The translations under genes and the position numbers were made by a program. Positions 34,458 to 43,158 of a DNA stretch of 64,000 nt are shown here, piece by piece. Each line of letters begins with the position of its first letter. Position 1 is the first letter of the stretch. The stretch is taken from contig JAKISG010000010.1 in NCBI GenBank assembly GCA_021648755.1, positions 1 through 64,000 of the forward strand. Reading direction: 5' to 3'. The notes under the pieces were generated by a model. It was not told where the DNA came from. It worked only from the letters and a program-made list of their open reading frames with translations, and did no database searches. Source of the stretch: Flavobacteriaceae bacterium. GTDB taxonomy: Bacteria > Bacteroidota > Bacteroidia > Flavobacteriales > Flavobacteriaceae.

Positions 34458-36704
34458 ATGACCGAAAATATTGATGCAGGAGAAACACTAACTATTGAAA
34501 TTGAAGAAAAAGAAGGTCAAGAATTTAACAAAGGAGAAAAAAAATTAACCTATACAAGCACAGTAAAAGCAAACGGTTCAAGTACACTAGATATAGAGAT
34601 AAATAAAGACTGGCAAGAAGCCACAAATAGAACACTTGTATTAAAAAGAATACACACAGCAGAAATGACCTTTGAAGTTCACGAAGAACTAAAAATAGTT
34701 GACCCCAACGAAAAAAAAGTACTAGACGTCTATCTAGCCGAAAAAAAGATAAAATATGTAGATGAAGAAGATGGCGAATACACATACACCTTTAAAAACG
34801 ATAAAAAGGCAGTAAATAACCACGAAAAAAATGTGCTTTCCTCAGAAATATTTAGTGTAGTAAAAAAAACATTAGAAAGTTTAAATCAAAAACCAGCAAC
34901 TGAATTTATAACCGAGGCATTAAAAACCAATAAAGAAGCAGGTAAAATTAAAGAAAGTTACAAAAAAGGCGAAACACTCACCTTTAAAGTATATAAACTA
35001 GAAAGGAAAAAAGAAGAACACTACCAAAAAATGAGTAGTGTAATTGGCGCCTCTATGGGCAACCAAATATATATAATAGCCAAAACAAAAAATTTAGAAG
35101 GCAAAAAAGTAAAGATAAAGTTACATGAGAAAGAAGACGAGTTAAAACTACTAAAAGACAAAGACGCTATTTTGCCCGTATTAGTTTACGCAAAAAAAGA
35201 AGACAAAACAACCGATACCCAAGCCAGCGATTGGATAGAAATAGACATTAAAAAAGAAAAAGGAAAAAAAGAAACCGATAATGTCATACTAAGCCAAGGA
35301 GAAGAAGAAATAGAAGTAGGCATAAAAAAAATACAACTACGCCCAAAAACCGATAAAATGGCAAGCAAAGACGAAGAAGCCAGTAAAAGTTTTGAAGGAT
35401 GGGCAGAGAAGTTGTATATACGAGAAGATGAAACCGAAGCAGGAAAAAAAGCAAAAAAAGCAAAAGAAGAAGAAAAAACAATAACCCTAAATTTTGATAA
35501 AGATGCAATTAAAGAAAGTTTCCCTGAAAAAATAACATGGTTAAAAAGCAGTGAGATAGGTAAAGAAGAAATATACACCATTACAAAATACCTTAAAGGC
35601 GAAACTGAAGTTGACAAGAATAATATACGTTGGTCATTATATATACAAAGCAAAAAAAAGAATTACACCATTATAGACACCAAAACTAAAACTGATCTAT
35701 ACACGTATGCCAAAACGGAACTCATTGATGGCAAAAATCAACTAACCATAATATTCGACAAAGCCCTAAAAGGTAAAAAAGTACAAATAGAACCCTTTAG
35801 AGAAGAAGCACCAAAATTAAACACAAAAAATGATTATGTAAGTACAACGCTTATTAAAGAAAAAGCCACCCCAAAAATAACCAAACTAGACACTACCAAA
35901 CTATGGTTACAAACCGAGTGTGATGATTGTAAAGAAAAGGAAAAAAAGAAAGAATTTTTAAAAGAGAATTATTTTAAATTAAAAACGCCAGATACTATTC
36001 ATATTTATAGTGATGGGAAGATTAGTAAAACACCTCTAACATTATTAAAAAACATAAGATATGTTTATGTTGCTAGTGATGGTGAAGAGCATGATTTGGG
36101 TAAATATAATTTAATAGAAGCTCAAAAATGGAATTATGGTTCTTCAAGATATCATAGTGGATGGAAAAAAATCGTTACTATTGATAATAAAGGAAATGAA
36201 AAAGAAAAATATTTTGAATATGCTAAAGGAAAAGTTAAGTTAGTTAAATTCAAACTTCCTTTATCATATAATTATAATAATGTAAATATTAAATTAAAAG
36301 ATAATTCAACAAGAGAATACATAAATCCAGAAGCTTTTGCCTGTCTTATAGGAGCATTGGCAGAAGTTGGTTATGATGATATTACTTTAAACGGATTTAC
36401 ATCTAAAGACGGTACAGGAGCACCAAGTGTAACTCATTTTAATGGAATTGCAGGAGATTTTCGATATTTAAGAAAAGATAAAAAAATAGCCTCTCTCCAT
36501 ATTAATACAAGTCCAAATCAACTTGATGTTGAACGACAAGAAAAGTTTATTGATGCTCTAGTAAAATTTGGCTGGAAAAATTTTTATAGTTATGATACAA
36601 AAATTGACAAGAAAGATTTTATACTTAAAAAATCTACTCACCTTGCTAACCACCATCATCATCTACATTTAAGATATGAACAATTTAAACCAAATTATAA
36701 ATAA
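34458..36704 (+). CDS. Modular effector with C-terminal M15-like peptidase
   Basis: A 748-residue Lys/Glu-rich protein. Residues 1-450 look like several beta-rich modules without a known motif (AGETLTIEIEEKEGQ, KGETLTFKVYKL, KNLEGKKVKIKLHEKE). The stretch encoded by 35816-36022 (about residues 454-522) recurs downstream. The C-terminal domain has HFNGIAGD (His660, Asp667) and HHHHLHLR (His735, His737), the HxxGxAxD...HxH metal pattern of M15/hedgehog-type D,D- or L,D-peptidases. It therefore probably cuts peptidoglycan in competitors. It has no signal peptide, so it needs a secretion machine; the PAAR-like gene upstream suggests a contractile one. The lipoprotein gene 8 bp downstream is the likely immunity gene. 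Base composition drops sharply after about 36000, at the tip. Confidence 0.75.
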   Translation: MTENIDAGETLTIEIEEKEGQEFNKGEKKLTYTSTVKANGSSTLDIEINKDWQEATNRTLVLKRIHTAEMTFEVHEELKIVDPNEKKVLDVYLAEKKIKYVDEEDGEYTYTFKNDKKAVNNHEKNVLSSEIFSVVKKTLESLNQKPATEFITEALKTNKEAGKIKESYKKGETLTFKVYKLERKKEEHYQKMSSVIGASMGNQIYIIAKTKNLEGKKVKIKLHEKEDELKLLKDKDAILPVLVYAKKEDKTTDTQASDWIEIDIKKEKGKKETDNVILSQGEEEIEVGIKKIQLRPKTDKMASKDEEASKSFEGWAEKLYIREDETEAGKKAKKAKEEEKTITLNFDKDAIKESFPEKITWLKSSEIGKEEIYTITKYLKGETEVDKNNIRWSLYIQSKKKNYTIIDTKTKTDLYTYAKTELIDGKNQLTIIFDKALKGKKVQIEPFREEAPKLNTKNDYVSTTLIKEKATPKITKLDTTKLWLQTECDDCKEKEKKKEFLKENYFKLKTPDTIHIYSDGKISKTPLTLLKNIRYVYVASDGEEHDLGKYNLIEAQKWNYGSSRYHSGWKKIVTIDNKGNEKEKYFEYAKGKVKLVKFKLPLSYNYNNVNIKLKDNSTREYINPEAFACLIGALAEVGYDDITLNGFTSKDGTGAPSVTHFNGIAGDFRYLRKDKKIASLHINTSPNQLDVERQEKFIDALVKFGWKNFYSYDTKIDKKDFILKKSTHLANHHHHLHLRYEQFKPNYK
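35816..36022 (+). repeat. 207-bp tip-joint repeat, copy 1
   Basis: Part of the effector gene (attaaacac to gatgggaagat). It matches copy 2 at 37437-37643 over 207 bp with one mismatch, and a third partial copy lies near 39499-39697. It encodes the linker just ahead of the variable peptidase end. Confidence 0.95.
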
Positions 36705-36711
36705 TGAAAAT

Positions 36712-37413
36712 ATGAAAAAAATAATTATATTGATATTTTTTGGGTATTTGTTTTTTTGTTGCAAACAAAAAGATAATTTAACATTAAATCAATCAAACAT
36801 TAGTAAACAAAAAGATAGTACAAAAGAATATTCTTTCTCACAAAAAAAAGATTCAACTATTTTTATCCCAGAGTTTGCTCTAATAAAACCAAAATACCAA
36901 TCTAATTTTCTAAAATTGGATAAAAAAAATATTGAAAAATATCAAAAAATTCAATTAAAAATAGGTAACTTTTCGGATTTTTTTTTAGGAAATACTGATG
37001 AAAATGATATTATTGGTCACCCTGATATAGATTATGATGGATTTACTTTATGGCATACTACATTTAAAGATAGAATTGAAATAGCTTTTTTTGCAAAAAA
37101 AATATTAAAATATTATGGTTTTTTTATTGAGAAAGATAAATTATTATTAGTTACTGAAACGACTAGAAGAAATAATATTAAAACAACAGACTCTATATTT
37201 TTTGAAAACAATCATATTCTTTTATGGAAAAATTCATCAAACAAATTTGTAACTAACCCTAATATAATAAAAGGAAAAGAAAACTATATACTAAGATTGA
37301 TTAAAGAGATGAAAGAAATAGAAAATAATGAAATAGGATATATTGAAGAATACAACTACACAAAAGACTCATTATCATCTTTTGTAATAGCGAACTTAAA
37401 AAAGCATAAATAG
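36712..37413 (+). CDS. Lipoprotein, candidate immunity protein 1
   Basis: A 233-residue lipoprotein: MKKIIILIFFGYLFFC has a hydrophobic stretch ending in Cys (lipobox FFCC), so it is anchored in the periplasm. The remainder is Lys/Asn/Ile-rich with no recognised domain. Start chosen at 36712; an upstream in-frame ATG would bury the signal sequence. It begins 8 bp after the peptidase effector, so both are coexpressed. A periplasmic inhibitor fits a peptidoglycan-cutting effector. Its stop codon (TAG) lies within the first bases of the next repeat block. Confidence 0.65.
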   Translation: MKKIIILIFFGYLFFCCKQKDNLTLNQSNISKQKDSTKEYSFSQKKDSTIFIPEFALIKPKYQSNFLKLDKKNIEKYQKIQLKIGNFSDFFLGNTDENDIIGHPDIDYDGFTLWHTTFKDRIEIAFFAKKILKYYGFFIEKDKLLLVTETTRRNNIKTTDSIFFENNHILLWKNSSNKFVTNPNIIKGKENYILRLIKEMKEIENNEIGYIEEYNYTKDSLSSFVIANLKKHK

Positions 37414-37425
37414 AACCTTAGAGAG

Positions 37426-38409
37426 GTGAACCAGTTATTAAACACAAAAAATGATTATGTAAGTACAACGCTTATTAAAGAAAAAGCCACCCCAAAAATA
37501 ACCAAACTAGACACTACCAAACTATGGTTACAAACCGAGTGTGATGATTGTAAAGAAAACGAAAAAAAGAAAGAATTTTTAAAAGAGAATTATTTTAAAT
37601 TAAAAACGCCAGATACTATTCATATTTATAGTGATGGGAAGATGGATAAAGTGAATTTTAAAAATCTTCTTTTTGGAAAAAAATTAAAATATATTTATGT
37701 AGATAAGGATGGTAATCACCATAAGGTTTGTGAATGTGAACTATATGAAACTTGGAAAATGGGTAGTGGAAAATCAGATAGTACACTTATTCCTTCTGCC
37801 ACAGAAAAGGCGAGTGCAACAGTAATAGATTATGTTGCAATGGGAGTATCTGGAGTAGATGCTCATAAGACTTGGGTACTTACAAATAATGACGTATATA
37901 CCAAAGGAGAATTAATAGCTGGATACACACACCTATATTATAAAGCTTCAACTGAAAAAGTAGTTATGGTTACTATACCTAGTAATCTTAATTATAGAAA
38001 GAATGATTTAAATATAAAATTTGAATTTAAAAGAACATTAAGAAAATTTAGTAGTCCTGAAATTTTTGCAGCTTTCATTGGAGTTCTCGCAGAATGCTCA
38101 TATGTTGATGTAGTTTCTGAAGGCTCATCATATAGAAACGGAAGTAGTTACCCAAGTAAAACACATAATAATGGATTTGCAATAGATACTTGGTATTTTG
38201 GGCCAAACAGAAACTCAACAACAGGTAAAGTAAACTCATTAGATTTAACAAAACAACAAGACTTTATGGATGCATTTAAAAAATTTGGTTTTGATGATAG
38301 AATAAAAGGGTCAGATAATAAATGTTCAAACTTAACGAACTATACTTTAAAAAATGGAAATCATAATGGGCACTTACATTGCGGCAAGTTAAATCCAAAT
38401 TATAAATAA
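37426..38409 (+). CDS. Orphan effector tip with M15-like peptidase (second variant)
   Basis: A 327-residue open frame starting with GTG 37426, itself preceded by a gagag run. Residues 4-72 are the nearly identical joint also found in the full effector, and the rest is a divergent homologue of its end. It has THNNGFAID (His247, Asp254) and HNGHLH (His316, His318) and finishes LNPNYK, as the first variant finishes KPNYK. It lacks the N-terminal modules, so it is probably a silent cassette rather than a secreted protein. Whether the GTG is used is unknown. Recombination with copy 1 would place it in frame behind the effector body. Confidence 0.7.
   Translation: MNQLLNTKNDYVSTTLIKEKATPKITKLDTTKLWLQTECDDCKENEKKKEFLKENYFKLKTPDTIHIYSDGKMDKVNFKNLLFGKKLKYIYVDKDGNHHKVCECELYETWKMGSGKSDSTLIPSATEKASATVIDYVAMGVSGVDAHKTWVLTNNDVYTKGELIAGYTHLYYKASTEKVVMVTIPSNLNYRKNDLNIKFEFKRTLRKFSSPEIFAAFIGVLAECSYVDVVSEGSSYRNGSSYPSKTHNNGFAIDTWYFGPNRNSTTGKVNSLDLTKQQDFMDAFKKFGFDDRIKGSDNKCSNLTNYTLKNGNHNGHLHCGKLNPNYK
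37437..37643 (+). repeat. 207-bp tip-joint repeat, copy 2
   Basis: Differs from copy 1 by a single base (aagg against aacg, in the codons after DDCKE). It starts 24 bp after the immunity-1 stop and covers the start of the orphan tip. The codon phase is the same as in copy 1. Confidence 0.95.
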
Positions 38410-38417
38410 TTAAAATT

Positions 38418-39416
38418 ATGTTAAAACTTATTTCTATTATACTAATTATTTTCACCTCTTGTAAGGAGATAGATAATATGCATTCAAAAAAAAATGAATT
38501 AAATAATCATATTGCAAATAAAGATACAAATATTTCTTATGAAAAAACAGCATTCTTTGATACAATAAAACAATATCCTTTGCCTTTTGGTAAAAAATTA
38601 GTACTAACAAATTTTCCAGAAAAATGGGAATACCCTTCTATTTATGAAGAGGTAGATGACAGGAGAAAAGGAAAATATGAAATTATACTAAATTCTTTAA
38701 ACTCATATTTAGATAAATTTATGTATAAAACTTCTTTAAAAATCAATAAAGAAAAATACTCTTATAATTATTTTATAAATTCTGCAAATAAATATTTTAA
38801 CTATTATGAAGATTATACTTTCTATAATGTTAGATGGAAAATTGAAGAAGTAAAAAATGTTTCTATTGGAAAAATTAAGAATTTTGTGAAAAATATAGAA
38901 GTCATTATTACTAAGAACTCAACAAGTTCTAACTATTTAAACATTGTTACAATAGATTCGAAAAGAAACATTATTGATGGTATTAACATTGGGTATTCAG
39001 AGAATGTTTTTGAATTCTCACATTCAGGAAAATATTACTTCATTGATAGAAATAGAATTATTCATCTAAAATCTTTTCTTTCGCTTGAAACGGAAACTCG
39101 ATTTCAGCGTTATGAAAAATATCAAATCCTTTCAACAGGAAAAATAGTACGTTATTTTAATAAAAATTCAGGTCAATTCAGTAGTAAAGAAGAAAGCGGA
39201 AATATACAAAATCATACAAAAGAAGGCATATGGATAGAAACTAAACCCAATATGTATGTTGAAGAACATACCTATGTTAAAGCCAAATACAAAAAAGGAC
39301 TCCCTTTTGGTATTTGGAGATACTATAATTTAATAAATAACACTAAAAAAGGAGACAAACTTCTAATGACAGAAGAATACGATAAAAATGGTAAATTATT
39401 AAAAAAAATGTTTTAA
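38418..39416 (+). CDS. Lipoprotein, candidate immunity protein 2
   Basis: A 332-residue lipoprotein with signal MLKLISIILIIFTSC and lipobox FTSC. Its last 60 residues (EGIWIETKP, YKKGLPFGIWRYYN, EYDKNGKLLKKMF) look like YwqK/MORN-type repeats, a fold found in several immunity proteins. It begins 8 bp after the second tip, the same spacing as the first effector-lipoprotein pair, and shows no obvious similarity to candidate immunity protein 1. It probably protects against the second variant. Confidence 0.6.
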   Translation: MLKLISIILIIFTSCKEIDNMHSKKNELNNHIANKDTNISYEKTAFFDTIKQYPLPFGKKLVLTNFPEKWEYPSIYEEVDDRRKGKYEIILNSLNSYLDKFMYKTSLKINKEKYSYNYFINSANKYFNYYEDYTFYNVRWKIEEVKNVSIGKIKNFVKNIEVIITKNSTSSNYLNIVTIDSKRNIIDGINIGYSENVFEFSHSGKYYFIDRNRIIHLKSFLSLETETRFQRYEKYQILSTGKIVRYFNKNSGQFSSKEESGNIQNHTKEGIWIETKPNMYVEEHTYVKAKYKKGLPFGIWRYYNLINNTKKGDKLLMTEEYDKNGKLLKKMF

Positions 39417-39424
39417 AATAATAA

Positions 39425-39752
39425 AAATAGAACCCTTTAAAAAATAAAAACCAGATATTGACAACAAAAAAGACTATGTAAGAACAAGTATCATAACAGA
39501 AAAAGCCACCCCAAAAATAACCAAACTAGACACTACCAAACTATGGTTACCTGTAAAGAAAGCGAAAAAAAGAAAGAATTTTTAAAAGATAATTATTTTA
39601 ATTTGAGAACGCCAGATACTATTCATATTTATAGTGATGGGAAAATTAGTAAAACACCTCTAACATTATTAAAAAATATAAGATATGTTTATGTTGCTAA
39701 TTTTGATAAAGATATTTACGCTTTTTATGCACCTAAAATCTACAAATGTTAA
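39425..39752 (+). pseudogene. Decayed third effector tip
   Basis: A remnant of another tip cassette. The block aaatagaaccctttaa recurs at its start, and strong identity to the joint runs from about 39499. A 17-base loss after ctatggttac, with one base inserted, shifts the frame; in copy 1 the lost bases encode part of the ECDDC stretch. After the joint it matches the first variant (KISKTPLTLLKNIRYVYVA) and then breaks off into an unrelated short tail ending KIYKC. It contains no peptidase motif. It is a relic left by an older tip exchange. Confidence 0.75.
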
Positions 39753-39907
39753 AGTTAGAGGCTATGTATTTTGGGTCAGATAATTGGTGAAAATGGCACC
39801 CTCTTTTAATTTTTTTTTCTTTTTAAATTCCTTTAAATCATCCAGGTGGTTTAAAAATGATATATAACACTTGGAATTAATTATATAAATCTAATTACAT
39901 TTGCAAT

Positions 39908-40699
39908 ATGAACAAAAGATTTTTTTACATTATCCGAATGCAATTTTTAGGTTTCCGCTTTCATGGATGGCAAAAACAACAAGATGTAAAAACCTTACAA
40001 GGCCATGTAGAAAAAACGTTAAAGTTTGTTTTAGGAAAAAGTAAAGCAAAAGTATTAGGTTCAGGAAGAACAGATGCTAAAGTATCTGCAAATGATTTTC
40101 CGATGGAGATGTTTGTCTACGAAGAAATAACAGATTTAAATCAATTTTTATTAGAATTTAATACCAATTTACCAAACGATATTAAGGCACTATCAATTAT
40201 TGAAACTAATGAAGTATTTAATATAATTAAGGACTCAAAAGTAAAAGAATATTTGTATTTTTTTTCATTTGGATCAAAAAATCACCCATTTGCTGCACCA
40301 ATTCTAACCTGTTTTTACGAAGATTTAAATTTAGAAGTTATGCAAAAAGGAGCAGCGCTTTTTCAAGGAAAACATTGGTTTAAACATTATTGTACTAAAC
40401 CTACTGAGTTTGCAAATTACAATCGTGAAATAACGCTTAGTGAAATTGTAGAAAACACGATTTATACGGCTAATTTTTTTCCAAAAAAATCGTATGTTTA
40501 TCGAGTGAAAAGCAAAGGTTTTTTGCGTAATCAGATTCGTTTAATGATGGGTACACTTTTTAGATTAGGTCAAGGAGAAATAGCGTTAAGTTTTATAGAA
40601 AAATCATTAATAGAACATAATATTGATAGACCTTTACCGTTTGTTGCTCCAGCATCTGGTTTGATATTAAATAGCGTGGAATTTGAGTCATTAGGGTAA
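39908..40699 (+). CDS. truA: tRNA pseudouridine(38-40) synthase
   Basis: A 263-residue enzyme that isomerises uridines 38-40 of tRNA anticodon arms. The catalytic Asp56 is in GSGRTDAKVSA, with FLGFRFHGWQKQ before it and the C-terminal RNQIRLMMGTLFRLGQG motif. An exact TACATTTG promoter box (39896-39903) ends 4 bases before the ATG, so the message may be nearly leaderless. It marks the return to conserved chromosome after the effector locus. Confidence 0.95.
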   Translation: MNKRFFYIIRMQFLGFRFHGWQKQQDVKTLQGHVEKTLKFVLGKSKAKVLGSGRTDAKVSANDFPMEMFVYEEITDLNQFLLEFNTNLPNDIKALSIIETNEVFNIIKDSKVKEYLYFFSFGSKNHPFAAPILTCFYEDLNLEVMQKGAALFQGKHWFKHYCTKPTEFANYNREITLSEIVENTIYTANFFPKKSYVYRVKSKGFLRNQIRLMMGTLFRLGQGEIALSFIEKSLIEHNIDRPLPFVAPASGLILNSVEFESLG

Positions 40700-40752
40700 A
40701 AAAAACAAGAAATCGTAAGTATAAAATAAAATTTAATAATTTATGAAAATTT

Positions 40753-41118
40753 ATGTCTAAAAAAGAAAAGTGGCTAAAAATTCAAACAAAAATATCCAAC
40801 CAATTTGGTGGCGGAGAAGTTTTAAATATTGATGCAATAACTTATTTAATTGGTGTACAAGAATTAGGAAAAGGGCATCAAAAATTTAAAAAAGATGAAA
40901 AAATAGCATTAATGCATATTGCAGTTTGTCGTTTGTTAGAACCTTACGGCTATTATGAATTTGATTATTTTGATGAAGACGGATGGCCGCATTACAACTT
41001 AATAAAAGAATTGCCTTTTTTAAAAAGTGGCGAACAAACTGTTTTATTAAAAGAAGCAATAGTATATTATTTTGAAAATACTCAGGTTCTATCTTCCAAA
41101 AAACAAGAAATTAATTAG
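40753..41118 (+). CDS. Conserved-type hypothetical protein
   Basis: Not recognised. A 121-residue soluble protein (MSKKEKWLKIQ, FGGGEVLNIDAITYLIGVQELGK, HIAVCRLLEPYGYYEFDYFDEDGWPHY). It is aromatic- and acidic-rich, with a helix-rich pattern and no signal peptide. Placed between truA and moeA with normal codon use, it is likely expressed. Nothing in the context points to a function. Confidence 0.75.
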   Translation: MSKKEKWLKIQTKISNQFGGGEVLNIDAITYLIGVQELGKGHQKFKKDEKIALMHIAVCRLLEPYGYYEFDYFDEDGWPHYNLIKELPFLKSGEQTVLLKEAIVYYFENTQVLSSKKQEIN

Positions 41119-41152
41119 TGCAAATACCTTTTGTTAATAACCTATAAAATTT

Positions 41153-42364
41153 GTGTCAAAAGAATATCTAATATCCGTAAAAGAAGTAACTAAAATTATT
41201 TTAGAGAACTTCGAAAACTTTGGTGTCGAGAAAGTAAATTTTCAAAATACATTACATAGAGTTTTAAAAGAGCCTATTGTAGCAGACAGAGATTTTCCTC
41301 CATTTAACCGAGTTAGTATGGACGGAATTGCCATAGATTTTGATCAATTTCCTGGCCAAAAAAGTTTTACAATTGAAGGAGTTCAAGCGGCAGGCTCACC
41401 ACAACTGTCTTTACAAAATAAAAAAAACTGTATTGAAACGATGACTGGCGCAATATTACCTAAAGGAACAAATGCCGTTATTCCTTACGAATTAATTATC
41501 ATTAAAAATGATGTAGCAACCATAAACACTTCAGAAATAAAATATTTTCAAAACATACATAAACAAGCTAAAGATCGAAAAAAAAAGAATTTAATATTAA
41601 CCAAAAATACACTAATAAGTAGTGCAGATATTGGTGTTATAGCAACTGTTGGAAAACACGAAGTTACTGTGGCAAAACAGCCAAAGGTAATGATTATTTC
41701 TACAGGTGATGAATTAGTTGATGTTAACAAAACCCCACTAAATTACCAAATTAGACGTTCTAACGTTTATACCTTAGTTTCCCTTTTAGAAAATTTAAAT
41801 ATACAAGCAGCAACCATTCATATTGCAGATGATAAAATAGCCTTAAAAAAAATAATCAAAGACTTATTAAATAACTATGATGTATTACTTTTTAGCGGGG
41901 CAGTTAGTAAAGGTAAATTTGATTTTATACCAGAAATTTTAGATAAATTAGAAGTTAAAAAAATATTTCATAAAGTAAGCCAACGACCAGGAAAACCTTT
42001 TTGGTTTGGTAAAAAAGACAAAAAAACAATTTTTGCATTTCCAGGTAATCCTGTTTCTACTTATGTAAGTTGTTTGCGTTATTTTTATCCTTGGTATAAA
42101 AAATCAGTTGGATTAGATTATAAAAATAACAACTACGCAGTTTTGGATCAAGATTATACTTTTAAACCAAATTTGACCTGCTTTTTACAAGTTAAATTAA
42201 CTAATAGAGAAGGTAAAATATATGCAACTCCACTAATAGGGCATGGATCAGGTGATTTAGCTAACCTAGCAGATGTTGATGGTTTTTTAGAAATACCAAA
42301 AGGAAAAAATTTGTTTTTAAAAGGCGAAGTTTTTAATTACTTACCATTTAGACAGACTTTATAA
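41153..42364 (+). CDS. moeA: Molybdopterin molybdotransferase
   Basis: A 403-residue enzyme that inserts molybdenum into the pterin cofactor. Motifs: FPPFNRVSMDGIAID near the N-terminus, AAGSPQ, TGAILPKGTNAVIPYE, STGDELVD, LLFSGAVSKGKFDFIPEIL and PGNPVSTYVS. It begins with GTG; no ATG lies at a suitable place. moaC follows 68 bp later. The other cofactor genes (moaA, moaD, moaE, mogA) are not in the window. Confidence 0.92.
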   Translation: MSKEYLISVKEVTKIILENFENFGVEKVNFQNTLHRVLKEPIVADRDFPPFNRVSMDGIAIDFDQFPGQKSFTIEGVQAAGSPQLSLQNKKNCIETMTGAILPKGTNAVIPYELIIIKNDVATINTSEIKYFQNIHKQAKDRKKKNLILTKNTLISSADIGVIATVGKHEVTVAKQPKVMIISTGDELVDVNKTPLNYQIRRSNVYTLVSLLENLNIQAATIHIADDKIALKKIIKDLLNNYDVLLFSGAVSKGKFDFIPEILDKLEVKKIFHKVSQRPGKPFWFGKKDKKTIFAFPGNPVSTYVSCLRYFYPWYKKSVGLDYKNNNYAVLDQDYTFKPNLTCFLQVKLTNREGKIYATPLIGHGSGDLANLADVDGFLEIPKGKNLFLKGEVFNYLPFRQTL

Positions 42365-42432
42365 AGTAAAGAAAATAGACAAAATAGTAAACTTTATGAA
42401 AAACTTTGCGACCTTTGTGAGAAATAATAAAT

Positions 42433-42906
42433 ATGTCAGAATTCTCACACATAAATAAAAAAAATTATCCAAAAATGGTATATGTTGGTGCTAAAAAAAT
42501 CACTAAACGAACCGCTATTGCTAAAGCAGAAATGTTTTTAGGAAAAGAGATAATAGCTCATTTTAAAAATGATGAGTTAACTACTAAAAAAGGACCTGTT
42601 TTTCAAACTGCGATTATTGCAGGAATACAAGCTGTAAAAAAAACATCAGAACTTATACCAATGTGTCACCCGTTACTAATTAATGGAGTTGATATTGATA
42701 TTAGCATTATAGATATCAAAAATATCGAAATAATTTGTAAAGTAGAAATCGAAGGTAAAACAGGTGTAGAAATGGAAGCTTTAACTGGCGTAAATATTAC
42801 AGCATTAACTATTTATGATATGTGTAAAAGTATTTCAAAAAACATATTAATAAAAGAGATAAAGTTACTTAAAAAAACAGGAGGTAAGAGTGATTTTAAT
42901 ATCTAA
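42433..42906 (+). CDS. moaC: Cyclic pyranopterin monophosphate synthase
   Basis: A 157-residue enzyme of the first step in molybdenum cofactor synthesis, working with MoaA. It has KMVYVGAKKITKRTAIAKAEM, the GPVFQTAIIAGIQAVKKTSEL helix, the catalytic IPMCHPLLINGV, and VEIEGKTGVEMEALTGVN. It follows moeA. A flavobacterial extragenic-type repeat (actttgcgacctttgtgag, around 42401-42421) lies just before its start. Confidence 0.95.
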   Translation: MSEFSHINKKNYPKMVYVGAKKITKRTAIAKAEMFLGKEIIAHFKNDELTTKKGPVFQTAIIAGIQAVKKTSELIPMCHPLLINGVDIDISIIDIKNIEIICKVEIEGKTGVEMEALTGVNITALTIYDMCKSISKNILIKEIKLLKKTGGKSDFNI

Positions 42907-43158
42907 TTTCATTCAAAATCAATAAAAAATTTGAGGATTTTATGAATCCAAAATTTTAAAGTTACACTTATTGATTGAATACTACGAAAAATAAATCAAC
43001 TTCCAACGAATAATTCAGTCAAAAAATAAATGTGTCAATTAAAAATTGAGGCTTGATTTTAAATCAAATTTAGTACTATAATTTGAAAAAAGGAATCGGC
43101 TATAAGTTAGTGAACCCTAAGAAATTTATACTTTTCAGGGTAGTTAAGTATAATATTA

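Noticed and set aside
35186..35653. 155-residue minus-strand frame inside the effector gene
   Set aside because: It is hydrophobic only because it is the antisense of Lys/Glu-rich codons; no promoter or family motif.
37413..37643. The second tip as a frameshifted continuation of the first effector
   Set aside because: A complete lipoprotein gene separates them and the first effector ends with a full domain; a separate orphan cassette explains the data better.
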